A stretch of 64,000 nt of DNA from Endothia cerciana (GCA_026119935.1 JALRMH010000058.1:163872-227871); one strand, 5' to 3'; counted from the stretch's first letter, positions 21,394-32,330 are shown. Numbers and translations: made by a program. Notes: generated by a model from the sequence alone, not told the origin.

Positions 21394-22859
21394 CTACATC
21401 ACCAGCACGGCCTTGGCGCGCAGTTTTTCCACTCAACGCAGCATCTGTAAGAGCCGTTGTGAGCTCTGAGTATGGTTGCAGGTTAGCAGGGGACTTACTG
21501 TAGGCTTCATTAGCTTTGGAGAGAGGGAACGTCTCAATCTTGCATTCGACGTTGTGACGCTCGGTGAAAGCGATCGCATCTTCGGGGTCGCCACAGTGAC
21601 CGCTAGGCTAGCACTGGACTGTACAGACCCTTGCCGAGCTATTCTCCGCTTATGTCAGTACGTCGCGGTCGGTAACTCGGGTTTGAGGTCGTAGAGACTT
21701 GCCATGGCAAACGTATTGACTGTGATCTCACCCGGGACGGACAAGGAACAAAAGCTTGCCCAGGGGACCCAGACCACCCAAGAGCGGCCCGGCGACATCA
21801 GGCCTCGGTGCTGTGACGATAATGAGGCGCGCGCCGCCCAGCTTCTGCAGCTGCTCGCTCACGCCACCCTTGCTAGCGTCGACATACTCGTGAGCGCCAA
21901 GCTCGCGGGCCTCCTTCTCCTTGCTGCCGTCGCGGCTGATGGCAACCACACGATAGCCCATGCGATTGGCGTATTGAAGTGCCATATGGCCCATCGCGCC
22001 GAACCCCTGCACGGCGGCGGTCTCGCCCACGGGGATACCCATCTGACGGGCTGCATTGAAGGAGGTCACCCCGGCGCACAGGACGGGGGCATACCTGGCA
22101 GCATCGGCATGATCGGGGACGCGCACCGCCCAGGTGGCATTGATGAGCACGAACTAGGCATATCCGCCTTGCTTGTTCTCGCCGTTGATGACAAAACTGG
22201 AGCACATCTGCCACAGGCCCTTTTTACAACTGGCACAGGTGCCTATAGGACACTCGTTAGTGACGCGACGACGTTGCAATGTGGGGGATAAGACTGGTCA
22301 CGAACCGTCATGGCCTCCGTGCCATCCGGCGCCGAGGCGGTCTCCTTCCTTGTATGAAGCAACCCCCTCTCCGACCGCGGCTACCTTTCCGATGATTTCG
22401 TGACCAGGAACGATGGGGTTTTGATGCCCATGTGTGGCAGCGACGAGGGGTGTCACGTGATATAGCGACTAACGGCAGGCTATTCACTCCCCCTCTTCCT
22501 ACAGCTACGGCTGCACCTTTCCCCTGCTGCGGTTATATAACCATGGGAGCTTTGCTAGCTAGATTGAGAGAAATCAGACAACCGTACACACTTTACAGAA
22601 GACCCTACTGGCACTTCCACATCATGTTAATGACTTCAAATCATAAATGTAATGACAACTCGAATGAATGGTGACTGACACACGATCCACCGCCCATACC
22701 GTCGTGCCGGGCGTACAGATCCGAATAGAAAACACCGCACGCTTCAACCTTGATAAGGACCTCGCCCTTCTCGGGAAGCCGTAGTATGGTCTCTTCAAGG
22801 ACGAGGGGCCGACCCTGCTCCTTGAAAACAGCATGTTTGTATGTCTTCGGGAGCGTCAT
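21394..22859 (-). pseudogene. decayed zinc-dependent alcohol dehydrogenase
   Basis: Clear relic of a medium-chain zinc alcohol dehydrogenase of the fungal type. The expected order of motifs is present on the minus strand: MTLPKTYKHAVFKEQG at the start (22859), VEACGV-YSD, NPIVPGHEIIGKVAAVGEG, GAGWHGGHDG, TCASCKKGLWQMC, GYRVVAISRDGSKEKEARELG, GEITVNTFAM and a final KAVLVM-stop at 21394-21396. It is disabled several ways. The first catalytic zinc cysteine (normally in ACGVCHSD) is Phe. There is an in-frame TAG at 22154-22156, where a Glu codon is expected (GGYA-stop-FVL). A frame slip occurs after the GPLGKLLFLV segment (about 21728), and another lies in an A5 run near the 3' end. A remnant intron (GTTCGT...CTATAG) remains recognisable. 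Neither the Cys-to-Phe change nor the expected Glu-to-stop change is a C-to-T transition, so ordinary drift rather than RIP is likely. Confidence 0.85.
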
Positions 22860-23505
22860 GTTCGTCATGTTGTGTTTATCTGAGCCTGGTGAGTCTAGAA
22901 AACTTTGTTTCCCTTTGGTCAGAGATGGAGTTTTCGATAGTTTTGAGCTGAACAAAATGTTTGAAGATGGGGAATACGAGAATGAGGCGATCGAGATGCG
23001 AGTTGATCGTCTGCCATTCGACCCGATATATATGTCTAATGTCCCCATACTTGACTGTGGGATAAACGGGAGGCCCAATTTATATCTTCAGCCTTCAGGC
23101 CTGTGGTGACAAGCCACGATTCCCACTCTATGCGCCCGTTGTACTTTTGTGAAGCGAAAGGCCCTCATAGGCCCAGCTGTCCTCGAAATCCCGGGTGACC
23201 TGACTTGCTGATGCTGAGTGCTTTGTAATTTGACAGGATCACCACTGGAGCCCATCAAGATTGGGCCTCCTTCGAAATGTAAATACCAGTTTTCCGCAAA
23301 AGCCCCACACGAAAATCCCCATCACATCCCTGAAAAGACTGTTACCGAGTGATGAATAATATCCTGCTAGACTAATGGTGAATATGTTGGTCCGGTGTAC
23401 CTGTAGTATCTACATCAAAGACACCCCGGGTCTCCTGTCTGGTTTCCATCCTCTTTTGCGAGGTCGTCACATGGACTACTATCAATACCACCTGTAGTAC
23501 TACAG
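22860..23505. other. intergenic
   Basis: Upstream side of the alcohol dehydrogenase relic and downstream side of the AflR-like regulator gene. No supported coding frame. Confidence 0.5.
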
Positions 23506-24872
23506 CTACGTAAATCTGACAGTAGGAAGAGAGACCAGATGGGTGATCCTCTCAAAAGCAGAATCGATGTCCGATCTTGCCTTTGAGAGCCTCGTGATCA
23601 TCGAGTCTATCTTTGAGCGCCGAGCTAGGGTGCAACCGAGCTGGCTTGCCGAGGAGACACGGCCGAGCAAGTCCTGGAAAGCATCCATCTGTAACCTGAG
23701 CAGAACCCGTATCATATGGACCTGCTCCTGTTCCGAGTACATGTGCTCCATTGCAGGAGGGAACAGTCTGAGGTTGCAGTCGGCACCGTTGGCATATCCA
23801 CCCGATGTGCTGCAAAAGAGCTGACCAGAGCCCGGGGTTGTGGGACGATCCTGCTCCTTTGCGCCCGTCTCCTGAGGTGCCGAACCGTTTGCTGAAGACT
23901 GGTTCGCTTCCATCTGCCTGCGCAGCTTTCGCATCCGCCGGTGGATGCACTCATACATCTCAGTTAGTCGGTCGCAGGTAATTATGAGTATCGTCTGCAC
24001 TTTGCCAAGCCCGTTGCACTCGACGCAGTCGAAGGCCGCATGACACTGGGAGACGAGGCGCTTTTTGAGCTTGAGAATTTCATCTATAGTCAAGATGGCA
24101 AGACGGAAGTCATCGTCTTCGAGCTGTTGCACGGTGAGGACTGCGTCCTGCATACATGAGCACGCCGGTGTCACGCAACCATTGCTGATAATGGCGGCTG
24201 ACGTCCCGGAAGAGGACGTTTTCGTCGCATCAAGGTACGCTTCGTTCGTCTGGAAGTTCTCAGGCACGGCAGCTGACGACGGGGACAACATGGAGGGCAG
24301 GCTGGCAGCTTGGGGGTTCATTTCGGCCAGGTCGATGTCGAAACTGGAGTCCATTGCCTCAGCTGTGGCACCCAAATATGTGGAGTGAAGATCAGCGAGA
24401 TTGGCCGTATCCTTATACATGCTGCCGAAGTACCCTGAGAACAGATCAGTTATGCTTCTTCCCAGGCTCGACTTCGGGGCCGGGACCAGACGTGAGCTCA
24501 CCGTCGTCCAGCCCGCCTTGGACGGGCTCATCACTAGAGAGAGCATTATCTGTCACAGACTGCGCATACCTCCTCTGGTAGCGGCGCCTCGGTCGAGCCG
24601 TGGGGAATATGCAGGCCAGGTCCTTAGCAAGACACCGGTCGCAGTCTCGATTCTGGCCAGTACATCGGACCTGATTCCCCTAGTGTTAGGGCGGAGGTCT
24701 TCAGAGGTCAATGATCAAAGCCGTCCCCCGGTGTAGGTACCTTTTTATGCTGGCAGGTGATGCAAGATGGGCGGCTGCTCCGGCCCCTATCTACCGCGGC
24801 GTCTTTCGTCGCGACCTGTTCCAGGTCTCCAGCAACGGTCTGCCCGTTGGCACTCTTCAGGGTGATGAACAT
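23506..24872 (-). CDS. Zn2Cys6 transcription factor, AflR-like
   Basis: Nuclear regulator of the type that controls secondary-metabolite clusters. The three-exon model is 24872-24741, 24670-24502 and 24434-23506 (409 aa), with introns of 70 nt (GTACCT...CAG) and 67 nt (GTGAGC...CTCAG). The joined exons give a perfect zinc cluster: Cys37, 40, 47, 54, 57, 64 (C-X2-C-X6-C-X6-C-X2-C-X6-C), followed by basic ARPRRRYQRR. The C-terminal half matches the AflR-type regulatory domain: CSCMQDAVLTVQQLEDD, LKLKKRLVSQCHAAFDCVECNG, LIITCDRLTEMYECI and VHMIRVLLRLQMDAFQDLLGRV. The first intron interrupts the zinc cluster itself. No PKS, NRPS or other backbone gene occurs in this window, so its target genes are not obvious; the dead alcohol dehydrogenase next door could be a leftover of a lost cluster (inference). 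The domain calls are strong. Confidence 0.9.
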
Positions 24873-25703
24873 CTTCGCTGCGTCAGGTGTGTGTTTGAAT
24901 GATGGCAGCCATGTCCGGTCACGAAGTGAAGAAGAGCCTCAAGCCCGAGCTGTCAGCTCAGTATTTGTCATCCGAGGGCCACCTGATTCGACTTTGCCGC
25001 ATTGCAGGGATGAATCCTTCGTCCTGTATGGTACTTCCAAGCTTATTTCCCAGGCCATAAAGCTCATAAGCGGTGTATACAAAAAGTTCCAGGGGCAGCA
25101 CAATGAACAACTCAGATGTTCTATCGTTCACTGTCTGGTGGACCGAAACCTTATGGCATCTGAAGGTGGACTGTGGCTAGTAGATTGAGGTAAGAACCAT
25201 ACTTTCTCACTCCAACATCCTGAGTTGCCAATGCATCATGGGCGAAAATAATTCTAAAGAACGATTTTGTGTAACTATCGAAGCCTCCTATTGGGCCTGT
25301 CCTGAAGGCCATGCACTATTTCCATCCCCTGTTTCTCCTGCATCCAATGCAAAGCTCTCCCTCTGTCCATCAAGATCGACTCCAACCTATTCTCCCAACC
25401 CATCTTCATGCTGAACCAATGGGGGCACCAATTTGATGCTGGTGAGTTGAGGCGACTGGAAACATCTCGGGAGTATCCCAGAACATCAAAATGAAAACAA
25501 AACCAGATCTCCGTGAATTTACCCAAAACACAAGCTCCTACAGTCAGGGTCCGCAACCCTAGATGGCACGGCCTAGCAGTGTGTAGCTGTCTCCTCTGTC
25601 ATCACCACGTGTCCTTATCCAACTCGCTTCGTTAAAATGAGAAGGGTCTGCCTGAATGCGGCATGCTCTTCCTGACCGACGCTCTTTGATATTGGTGGCG
25701 TGG
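24873..25703. other. intergenic, promoter side of the AflR-like gene
   Basis: No gene supported. It holds the upstream region of the regulator and the 3' side of the next minus-strand gene. Confidence 0.5.
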
Positions 25704-26468
25704 TCATGCTGCAGCGCCGCGAGGGCACGAGGTCTTCGACGCGATCTGGCTCCATGTCGGCCTGCTGACGAGGGGGGCGGAGGACACGGAGGAGGAGGAG
25801 GAGGAGGAGGAGGAGGAGGAGGAGGAGGAGGAGGAGGAGGCCGGCTTGAGGATGATGGAAGCGATCACGGGCGGGGCGACAGAAGGAGTCGCGGCCTTGG
25901 GGGGACCAGTCGAGGTCGTGGTGAGTCTAGCGCCCGCATCCTGATAACGCCGCCCGAACTTGCGCATGTCCTGCTTGAGCCGTGCGACGGACTCGGGGTG
26001 GACGCGGAGTAGGATTGGGGACTTGTCGAACCAGCCCAGGACGGAGAAGGGTACGCAATAGAAGTTGCCTAGATAGACCCAGGATGCCCGTGGCTTGGGC
26101 ATCCTCATTGACTCATCGGCGAGGCGGAGGGCAGGGTGCTTCTCGTTGGGACGGCGTGTGCCCAAGAATGCACGGAAGCAGTCTGGGCTCTTAGCCCGGT
26201 GGCATATCTGCTCCCAAGGCGGGAGGAAGTCCCTCCTCTCGGTGCTGAAGGCAGAGACTGCTGTGATGATGGCCTTGCGGTCGTGGACGGCCAGGATGAT
26301 GACGGGGTGACAAGTGGCTCTTGGGTGCAGATAGCCACTGTCAATGAGGCCGTGGCGGTCTTGGTTGCTGAAACCTACTGAAGAACGGAGGAAGGAGATA
26401 TCGCCTACTGCCCAGTCTGTCTTGTTTGGGCGGGCAGGCGACTGTCGTACAAAGTCTTGACGAGGCAT
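25704..26468 (-). CDS. hypothetical protein with poly-Ser tract
   Basis: Single-exon, 254-aa protein from an ATG at 26468, not recognised as a named family. Residues about 15-165 look globular: WAVGDISFLRSSVGF, RHGLIDSGYLHPR, HPVIILAVHDRKAIITAVSAF, then WVYLGNFYCVPFSVLGW and LKQDMRKFGRRY. The pattern GD-I..., HP-VIIL..., ITAVSAF faintly recalls the small SH3-like barrel seen in PemK/MazF-type folds, but I would not name it on this. The C-terminal region is Thr/Pro/Ser-rich and holds a Ser run of about 18 encoded by a TCC (GGA on +) microsatellite, then WSQIASKTSCPRGAAA. No signal peptide or membrane segment. Function unknown. Confidence 0.65.
   Translation of the reverse strand: MPRQDFVRQSPARPNKTDWAVGDISFLRSSVGFSNQDRHGLIDSGYLHPRATCHPVIILAVHDRKAIITAVSAFSTERRDFLPPWEQICHRAKSPDCFRAFLGTRRPNEKHPALRLADESMRMPKPRASWVYLGNFYCVPFSVLGWFDKSPILLRVHPESVARLKQDMRKFGRRYQDAGARLTTTSTGPPKAATPSVAPPVIASIILKPASSSSSSSSSSSSSSSSSVSSAPLVSRPTWSQIASKTSCPRGAAA
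25788..25840. repeat. (GGA)n microsatellite coding poly-Ser
   Basis: About 17 GGA/GAG units on +, read as serine codons in the minus-strand gene 25704-26468. Length polymorphism would change only the Ser-run length. Confidence 0.93.
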
Positions 26469-27475
26469 GTTGTGAAAAGGATCTCTTATGAAGGGGCTGG
26501 TGTGGACGACGAGTGAGGTGTGGACGATGAGTGAGTGACTGAAGGTCTGGGAGAACTTGTCTCCTGGTTCAAGATATCAATGCACTACGCCACATTACAC
26601 GTACAGAGGCACAGCAGGATTCTGACATAGGTTCGTTACAGAGTGCGCGTGTGGACAGAAAGACAGCTAAGTGTGGATCTCAAGAGGTAGGGGTTCGCGT
26701 CTAACTTATAATTTTTGCAATCTTGCTTGGGGTCCGATCTAAAGGGCACTTACAGTGCTGGCCGTGTCCTCTGTAGATCTCCACTAGTTTGCACCCGACC
26801 GTTCACGCCTGGATAAAAATAGCTTTCGACACTAAGCATACCTAGGCCTCAACAACCTACTGGCTCTAGAAAGGCCTCGAAATGTTTAGAATAGTCTGCC
26901 GGTACCCAGAAGAGGACACGTGAAGCTTTCTACCCGTGGTGCGCCCCTCATTGCCGAGCCTGCACCTGCGAGTACCAACATAGATTGCCTACCCCAGGCA
27001 GGGAAGCTTTTTCCTTTGATCACAACACTGTACTTCCTGGATTCTTAGCCTTGTGACAACTCCACCATTCTTGTCCCTGCTGCTGGTAGCATCAGAGCCC
27101 CAGGTGTTTCCATCGTGGACACGACCACAGCTGCAATCCATATTGCATTCATGATGAGAGTGACAGGTAGTCCACACACCCGTGACTTAGAAGTAAGCAT
27201 GTTCACTGTCAGAGAGGCCTAAACCTTTACCATTTGGCGGTTGATGTTCACCAAGGAAGCAGCTTTTGGTTCAGAGCAAGATAGGTAGTTAATGTTTCTC
27301 AAGAGTTACTATGCATTCCTGAAAGTCCGCCCAAGAAAACCCAATCGTTCCCACCTCCAAAAATATGCGCCTCCAGGCCAAGGTTCTGCCACTTACGCAT
27401 CACGTCCGGCTAGGGCTACCTCCGACGCACTAATGAAGAGGAACCCGACGTGGTCACGGGGGCTGTTGCTGCGTC
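26469..27475. other. intergenic
   Basis: About 1 kb between two minus-strand genes. No supported coding frame or repeat. Confidence 0.5.
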
Positions 27476-28195
27476 TCATCCCCCTTGGGCATACAGCTCA
27501 GCAGCCTCTTGGAGGTCGGAGTCGTCCAGCTCTCGGGGGTATTCGACGGTGGGCTCGAAGCCCGGCACCTCGCCCTCAACCAGCCCTAGCGTCTCCAAAA
27601 TATCGTCGAACTGCCGTTGGCCTTCTTCAATCACGCTCTCGAGACCTTGGAGTCGTTGCCCTGATGTGAACAAGTCGTCTTTGGCCTGCTCTATGAGGCC
27701 CGTGACCACCACATGATCGCGTGAGCCCGGCGGGTACGCCTCCATCTCCCCTTGGAAGCGGGCGATCGAGTCGGAGAGCTCCGCCATCCTCGCCCGCTCT
27801 GCGTAAATCTGCTTGTATACGGTGTGGACCTGGCGCATCACCTGCGTCGATCGTCGTTCCCAGACCTCGAGGGGCCCGCGGGGGACGAGCGACTGGGCAC
27901 CGGCGCCAAACCTAGTAAGCCTGTCCTCGCTGACGCCCACTGGCTGAGGGCCGCGGCCCTGATCCCCCGGTGACGACATGTTGGCGCGCTTGGGGCGCCC
28001 GGCCTCTCCTGGATGTTGCGGGTGTCTAGAATTCCGTGGGAGGGAGGACGAGCTTCCGCCGGGTGCGCGCGAGTGACTGTTGCCGTGACGGCTGGAGCGA
28101 CCGTGTCGACCGGACATTCTGCGAGACCAGGGCTGCTCTAAGTATTCTGGCCGAGGGGTTGCGGTGAGGCTTTGGACAGATGGATGCCTTGGCAT
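27476..28195 (-). CDS. hypothetical coiled-coil protein
   Basis: Single-exon, 239-aa protein from the ATG at 28195. The first 100 residues are Arg/Ser/Pro/Gly-rich and look disordered (RRMSGRHGRSSRHGNSHSR). Residues about 108-205 form a long helical, probably coiled-coil segment (EVWERRSTQVMRQVHTVYKQ, AELSDSIARFQGEMEAY, GLIEQAKDDLF, LQGLESVIEEGQRQFDDIL). The C-terminus is acidic (ELDDSDLQEAAELYAQGG). No enzyme motif. Coding status is supported by the sustained heptad-like pattern and the contrast with the other frames. Function unknown; an adaptor role would be a guess. Confidence 0.65.
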   Translation of the reverse strand: MPRHPSVQSLTATPRPEYLEQPWSRRMSGRHGRSSRHGNSHSRAPGGSSSSLPRNSRHPQHPGEAGRPKRANMSSPGDQGRGPQPVGVSEDRLTRFGAGAQSLVPRGPLEVWERRSTQVMRQVHTVYKQIYAERARMAELSDSIARFQGEMEAYPPGSRDHVVVTGLIEQAKDDLFTSGQRLQGLESVIEEGQRQFDDILETLGLVEGEVPGFEPTVEYPRELDDSDLQEAAELYAQGG

Positions 28196-29219
28196 CGAGT
28201 TCGGTGTGATCCTGTGCCACGTGGTAAGACAGGTGAGACAATTTTATACACTATCGACACGACGTCTCGGAAGATCCCGCCTCACCTTTGCTTGTGTAGA
28301 GCCTCGAGGCTCTCACTGTCAAGTTTCTGCTAAGGTTCTCGTCGTGGGCGTCGTTCCCGTCGTGAGGCTCGTCGGCACTACCGAAGCCTGATTAGTCCTA
28401 CCCTCGGATATCTTCTGGTCCGGGGGTGGCATTTACGGGGCCTCCTTTTGCTGGCGGTAGCTATGTCCGAGTTCGTCCTCCCGATATCTGGTGCTGCGAT
28501 GGACGATGAAGGAGGAAAGGAAACCCAAAACCACGAAGGAACCAGGTTTCTTATAGTGGTGGCACGGGGTCGCACAGCAACATGGGCCATGCCACATGGT
28601 GATTGTGTCACAGGGCTGACGGTCCATCATCTTGAGCAATGATACAGGCCAGAGGGCGGTCGTTGTGGCCAGCTTGAAGGAGTCAGTCACGAGAGGGTTC
28701 AACGGCTGTGTGGTTCACCGATTTTTGCTTACTTGACCAAATTGCCCCCCCCCCCTCTCCACTAGGCCAATCTCTGCGCAGTTTGTCCTGCGGCGATGCC
28801 CTACGTATGCTTCGATTTCGAGACGCGAATAGAGAGATGAGTTCTCATTTTCTGTTCTTTTTTCTACCGTGTACTGCAGGACCTCTGATCTGTCTCGCCC
28901 TGCGCTGCCTTGCCCTACTTGTCCCTACCCCATATTCCTAAGCATCCCTCCCAAAAGTCTGTCCGGACGCCTCCTCTGTGATGCCAAACAAGAGAAAGAT
29001 GGAAAGAGAAGGGGAGAGACCCCGGGTGGGGGGGGGGGGGCGGGAAGGCATGCGAAAGGCATATCTGAAGTGGTATTAGCTTCTTATACATATTGCAAGC
29101 CGAAAGGTAAGTTGTGGGAGGACGACCGGCGGACATTGATAGTGAAGGAGGAGTAGGAGGATCTTGCTTATCTTGGTATCTAGTCTGCCTTCTAGTTGCT
29201 GTTGTGTTCCGTCTGAGGG
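28196..29219. other. intergenic
   Basis: No gene supported. It contains C11 (28745-28755) and G13 (29028-29040) runs. Confidence 0.5.
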
Positions 29220-29514
29220 CTAGGGCCGAAAAGTATAAACAAACATAGCTGCTGCCAGCCCTAGGGTTGCGCAGATGGCGTAAATAGGAGGCCTATCTCG
29301 AGCAATAGGTCTCAGTACATGGTAGACCATGAGGCTGATGACGGCCATGTAATTTATCTCGGTCAAGAAACGGCCGTGTCTCGCCGTCTGCAAGTGTACC
29401 AACTTGCAGGCCGGCAAGGCTGCCAAAGCCCAATACGTAGGGCCTGTTGGCAAGGCCCGGCAGAGCAGTCTGGATACCCTGTTAGCTACAGGCTTATGCT
29501 ATAGAATAAATGGG

Positions 29515-29554
<40 letters not shown>

Positions 29555-29783
29555 TAGGTGAAACTGGGAGCAAGGCTAAAGCAAGATGGGGAAGGGGGAT
29601 AGCAGGTAGGAGGAGGCAACTGGTTTGCTTACCCTCAGTCTGCGACATGCCCATGCTGAGGTTGTCCATCATGTTGGGGAAGAGAAGGGTTGCAGGTCGG
29701 AAGATGGGAGGGGGGATGGGTTTTCGGCCGTGGTGGTTTGGGTCGGGGAGAAGGCCTCGATGTTGAGCTGCCAAAAAAACCAT
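29220..29783 (-). CDS. small two-exon membrane protein, hypothetical
   Basis: Not a known family to me. The model is exon 1 29783-29633 and exon 2 29443-29220 (124 aa). The start ATG has a good context (cacaccATGg). The 189-nt intron (GTAAGC...CAACAG) carries a tetranucleotide repeat. The spliced protein has a Pro/His-rich N-terminus (MVFLAAQHRGLLPDPNHHGR, PIPPPIFRPATLLFPNMMD), then PTYWALAALPACKLVHLQTARHGR, and two hydrophobic segments (INYMAVISLMVYHVLRPI and PIYAICATLGLAAAMFVYTF) ending in RP-stop. Matching phase and continuous protein-like sequence on both sides of the splice support the model. The size and two membrane segments would suit an organelle membrane subunit, but nothing shows this. 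An in-frame ATG further upstream (about 29855) is possible. Confidence 0.6.
29513..29553. repeat. (GGCA)n tetranucleotide repeat in an intron
   Basis: About ten tandem GGCA/CAGG units inside the intron of the small membrane-protein gene. Confidence 0.93.
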
Positions 29784-30665
29784 GGTGTGAGAGGGCGAGT
29801 GGATTATTTTGTCTGGTTGGCTGGGTGAGTGGAGGTTGACGATGGATGACGACACAACACAAGAAGAAGAAAGAAAAAAAAAAGGTTCATGGGTTGTTGC
29901 AAAGTTGTCGTCGGTTGGGAGGAGGCAGGCGACAGGAGTCTGGAGTGCCCCCTGCAGCTATATAATAGCTCTATCGATAAAGCTATAGGTTGCAGTACGC
30001 CCGGGCCACAAGCTGGTTCAGGCTCCCACGGTTAACCAGGCACAATTAGGCTGACTCGAGGGCACCTCGATATAAGGCTGAGGGCCTACCACCTAGATAC
30101 AGCACTGTGACTAGCCAAAGGCTATCATCTGCTAGTCTAGCATAATGCGATGGCGGTCCAGGACCAAGAGCGCAGGCCCCGTAGAAACTACACCACGAAG
30201 ACTAGATAGAGGACGCAACACGTTGATCGACTACCTATGACCGAGTCCACAGCGAGTTTGATCCTCAGCGGTGACAAAGATGGTGCAAATGCAGCCAGAG
30301 ATTTCGACGGACACCTAGCTACACGAACAGGTATTAGTAGACACTATCAAACAATGACCCCCAAGTGAGCATCCGTTTCCTTTTCTGCATCAATCTCCGA
30401 GGCGTATATCGAGTGTTGCAAGTTCCAGGGCTATTCGAAATGGATCGAAAGTGCCGGGCATATCTTCCTCACATCTGAAGCTATCAGGATACATAAGATC
30501 CGTGTGAGATTAAGTCATGCATTTAACACATCGCCTCCGGGTTCAATAGATAAGTGTCGACAACTGCCACTGATGACCGAACCTCGACTGACTAAACGCT
30601 TTAGGTGAGAAGTACCCTATCCTCTCCATCACAACACGGTCCGTCGTACGTATGACTCGTCCACA
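29784..30665. other. intergenic
   Basis: Promoter side of the small membrane-protein gene and 3' side of the next minus-strand gene. No supported coding frame. Confidence 0.5.
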
Positions 30666-31478
30666 TCAGCGGCGTTGCCTGGGCGTGCTTGGGCCCTCGC
30701 CGGCATCATCCTCATACATCTCCTGGGACCCTTTAGCCGGGTCGCCGTCACTAGCTCCCGGACGCTCGCCTTCACTCCCGGATTTCCCCCTGGGCCTCAA
30801 GGCGTTTTTGATTCTAAGACTGAGAGCGGCCATCTTGGCCTTCTTCGGGGTCGTCTCCTCATTTGATGAATTTTTCCTCCTCTTAAATGGGCTCTGCGGC
30901 GAGACAGGCTGCTTCGGCGGGGTCCGTGGCGAGGCAGGCTGCTTCGACGGGTCCTGCGACGAGGCAGGTTGCTTCGTCGGGCTCTGCGATGAAGCAGGTT
31001 GCTTAGATGCGCTCTTTGACGGGGCAGGCTGCCCCGAGGCGGGCTGCGGCGGCGTGGTTTGGGATAAATAGCGGTAGTCAGACTGTAGGGGATACTTCCC
31101 CCACATATTGGACGGCCCGTAGGGACCGGCAGGCTGGAACGCACCACCGGTCCCGGGCAAACGATGAGGCGGATCCTGATATGGGCGGGCGCCCCGGCCG
31201 AACGACCCGCCCTGCTGCTGCAGCTGCTGCTGCTGTGACGACGGGCCGGGAGGAGACCGGGCCGTGGCGTGGGAGGTGCCCGTCCGCTGGGCCAGGGGGT
31301 TGAAACCCCAGGCCCGCTGTTGTTCGTAGGCGGCCGCATTATGCGCGATGGCCTGCAGTGTCTGCACGTCCATCTCGGACGGCGGGACCATGTTCAGATT
31401 ATCAAACGATTGAGATCTATCGCCTCGACTATCGCTGTTGCTCCGTCCCCGCTCACGACTTCCACGACGTTTCGGCAT
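30666..31478 (-). CDS. hypothetical disordered protein with KQPAS repeats
   Basis: Single-exon, 270-aa protein from the ATG at 31478. Nearly all of it is low complexity: a basic Ser/Arg start (MPKRRGSRERGRSNSDSRGD), one short helix-like segment (VQTLQAIAHNAAAYEQQRAW, residues about 38-57), a Gln-rich run, then five to six ten-residue units of the type KQPASSQDPS / KQPASPRTPP (about residues 148-195), and a basic, nuclear-signal-like stretch (FKRRKNSSNEETTPKKAK). The C-terminus is acidic then basic (GPSTPRQRR). The repeat is encoded by a 30-nt tandem. It resembles nuclear or RNA-associated disordered proteins only in composition. Function unknown. Confidence 0.6.
   Translation of the reverse strand: MPKRRGSRERGRSNSDSRGDRSQSFDNLNMVPPSEMDVQTLQAIAHNAAAYEQQRAWGFNPLAQRTGTSHATARSPPGPSSQQQQLQQQGGSFGRGARPYQDPPHRLPGTGGAFQPAGPYGPSNMWGKYPLQSDYRYLSQTTPPQPASGQPAPSKSASKQPASSQSPTKQPASSQDPSKQPASPRTPPKQPVSPQSPFKRRKNSSNEETTPKKAKMAALSLRIKNALRPRGKSGSEGERPGASDGDPAKGSQEMYEDDAGEGPSTPRQRR
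30900..31046 (-). repeat. 30-nt coding tandem repeat (KQPAS units)
   Basis: About five degenerate 30-nt units, each coding a ten-residue Lys-Gln-Pro-Ala-Ser block, in frame in the minus-strand gene 30666-31478. Confidence 0.85.
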
Positions 31479-32330
31479 ATTGCAGAAGTCTTGATGAAGT
31501 TCCAGCGTGGGTGCTGGAACACGGTTTTAGACGGTCCTCGTCCAAGTGTGAGGCAGTAGGTGAGGATTATGTTGTGCGCTGATCGTTCAGTTGGTCCTTG
31601 AACGGTGTCTCGTGAAGGAAAGTTAAGCTGCTATGGGCTTCTCGCGCCCAGTATCATGGTGTGATATATATATAGAGAGAGAGAGGGGGGGGGGGGGTGG
31701 GGGTTCCCAAGAAGCGTTCCTGGAAGCTCCTCATGGTGGCACTTGTGACTCGAGGAGTCTAGTCCTTGTGTGCTTGAGCGACTGAGAGGCGGCGGTGAGT
31801 TCCTGCGTACCATAGGCTGCCCAGCCACGCCACGCCGATGATTTATGGACTTGCACGGATGCCGTGAGAAGAGTCGAGGGTGTCAGGCGGAAAGAGTGAC
31901 GATGAACCAAAATAGTTTCTGAAGAGTTGGCCACTAATCTCGAGGCCGGTGCGTTTGGTCACGAAAATATCTAAATCAACCTCTAGCTAGTCGCAACAAC
32001 GGAGCTTGAACTTGCCCTCAAGCCAGTCCCAGCCCTGATACCTAGTATCATACCTACCCAGAAGCCTGGGGAATTAGATGGAGGACCAGAGGGAGACTAC
32101 CAATACCGCGATGGCACAACATCAATGAGTTCTCGTTCTGTACCTGACGGGGGACTTTGAGAGAGTCTGGACTGATAGGCGGATCAGAGGCCGAGGGGTG
32201 GACATGAGCGACGGTTGAAACTGGCAGTGTCAATATCAGCCGTTCGAGCGCGGAGGCTTGGGCTCTAGGAGAAATAATGCTCTATGACATGGCAGGTATC
32301 TATAGTCGCTCTCTAGCCTTCTCAGCACCT
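31479..32330. other. intergenic
   Basis: No gene supported. A TA/GA dinucleotide tract runs directly into a G13 run (31664-31697), close upstream of the KQPAS-repeat gene. Confidence 0.5.
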
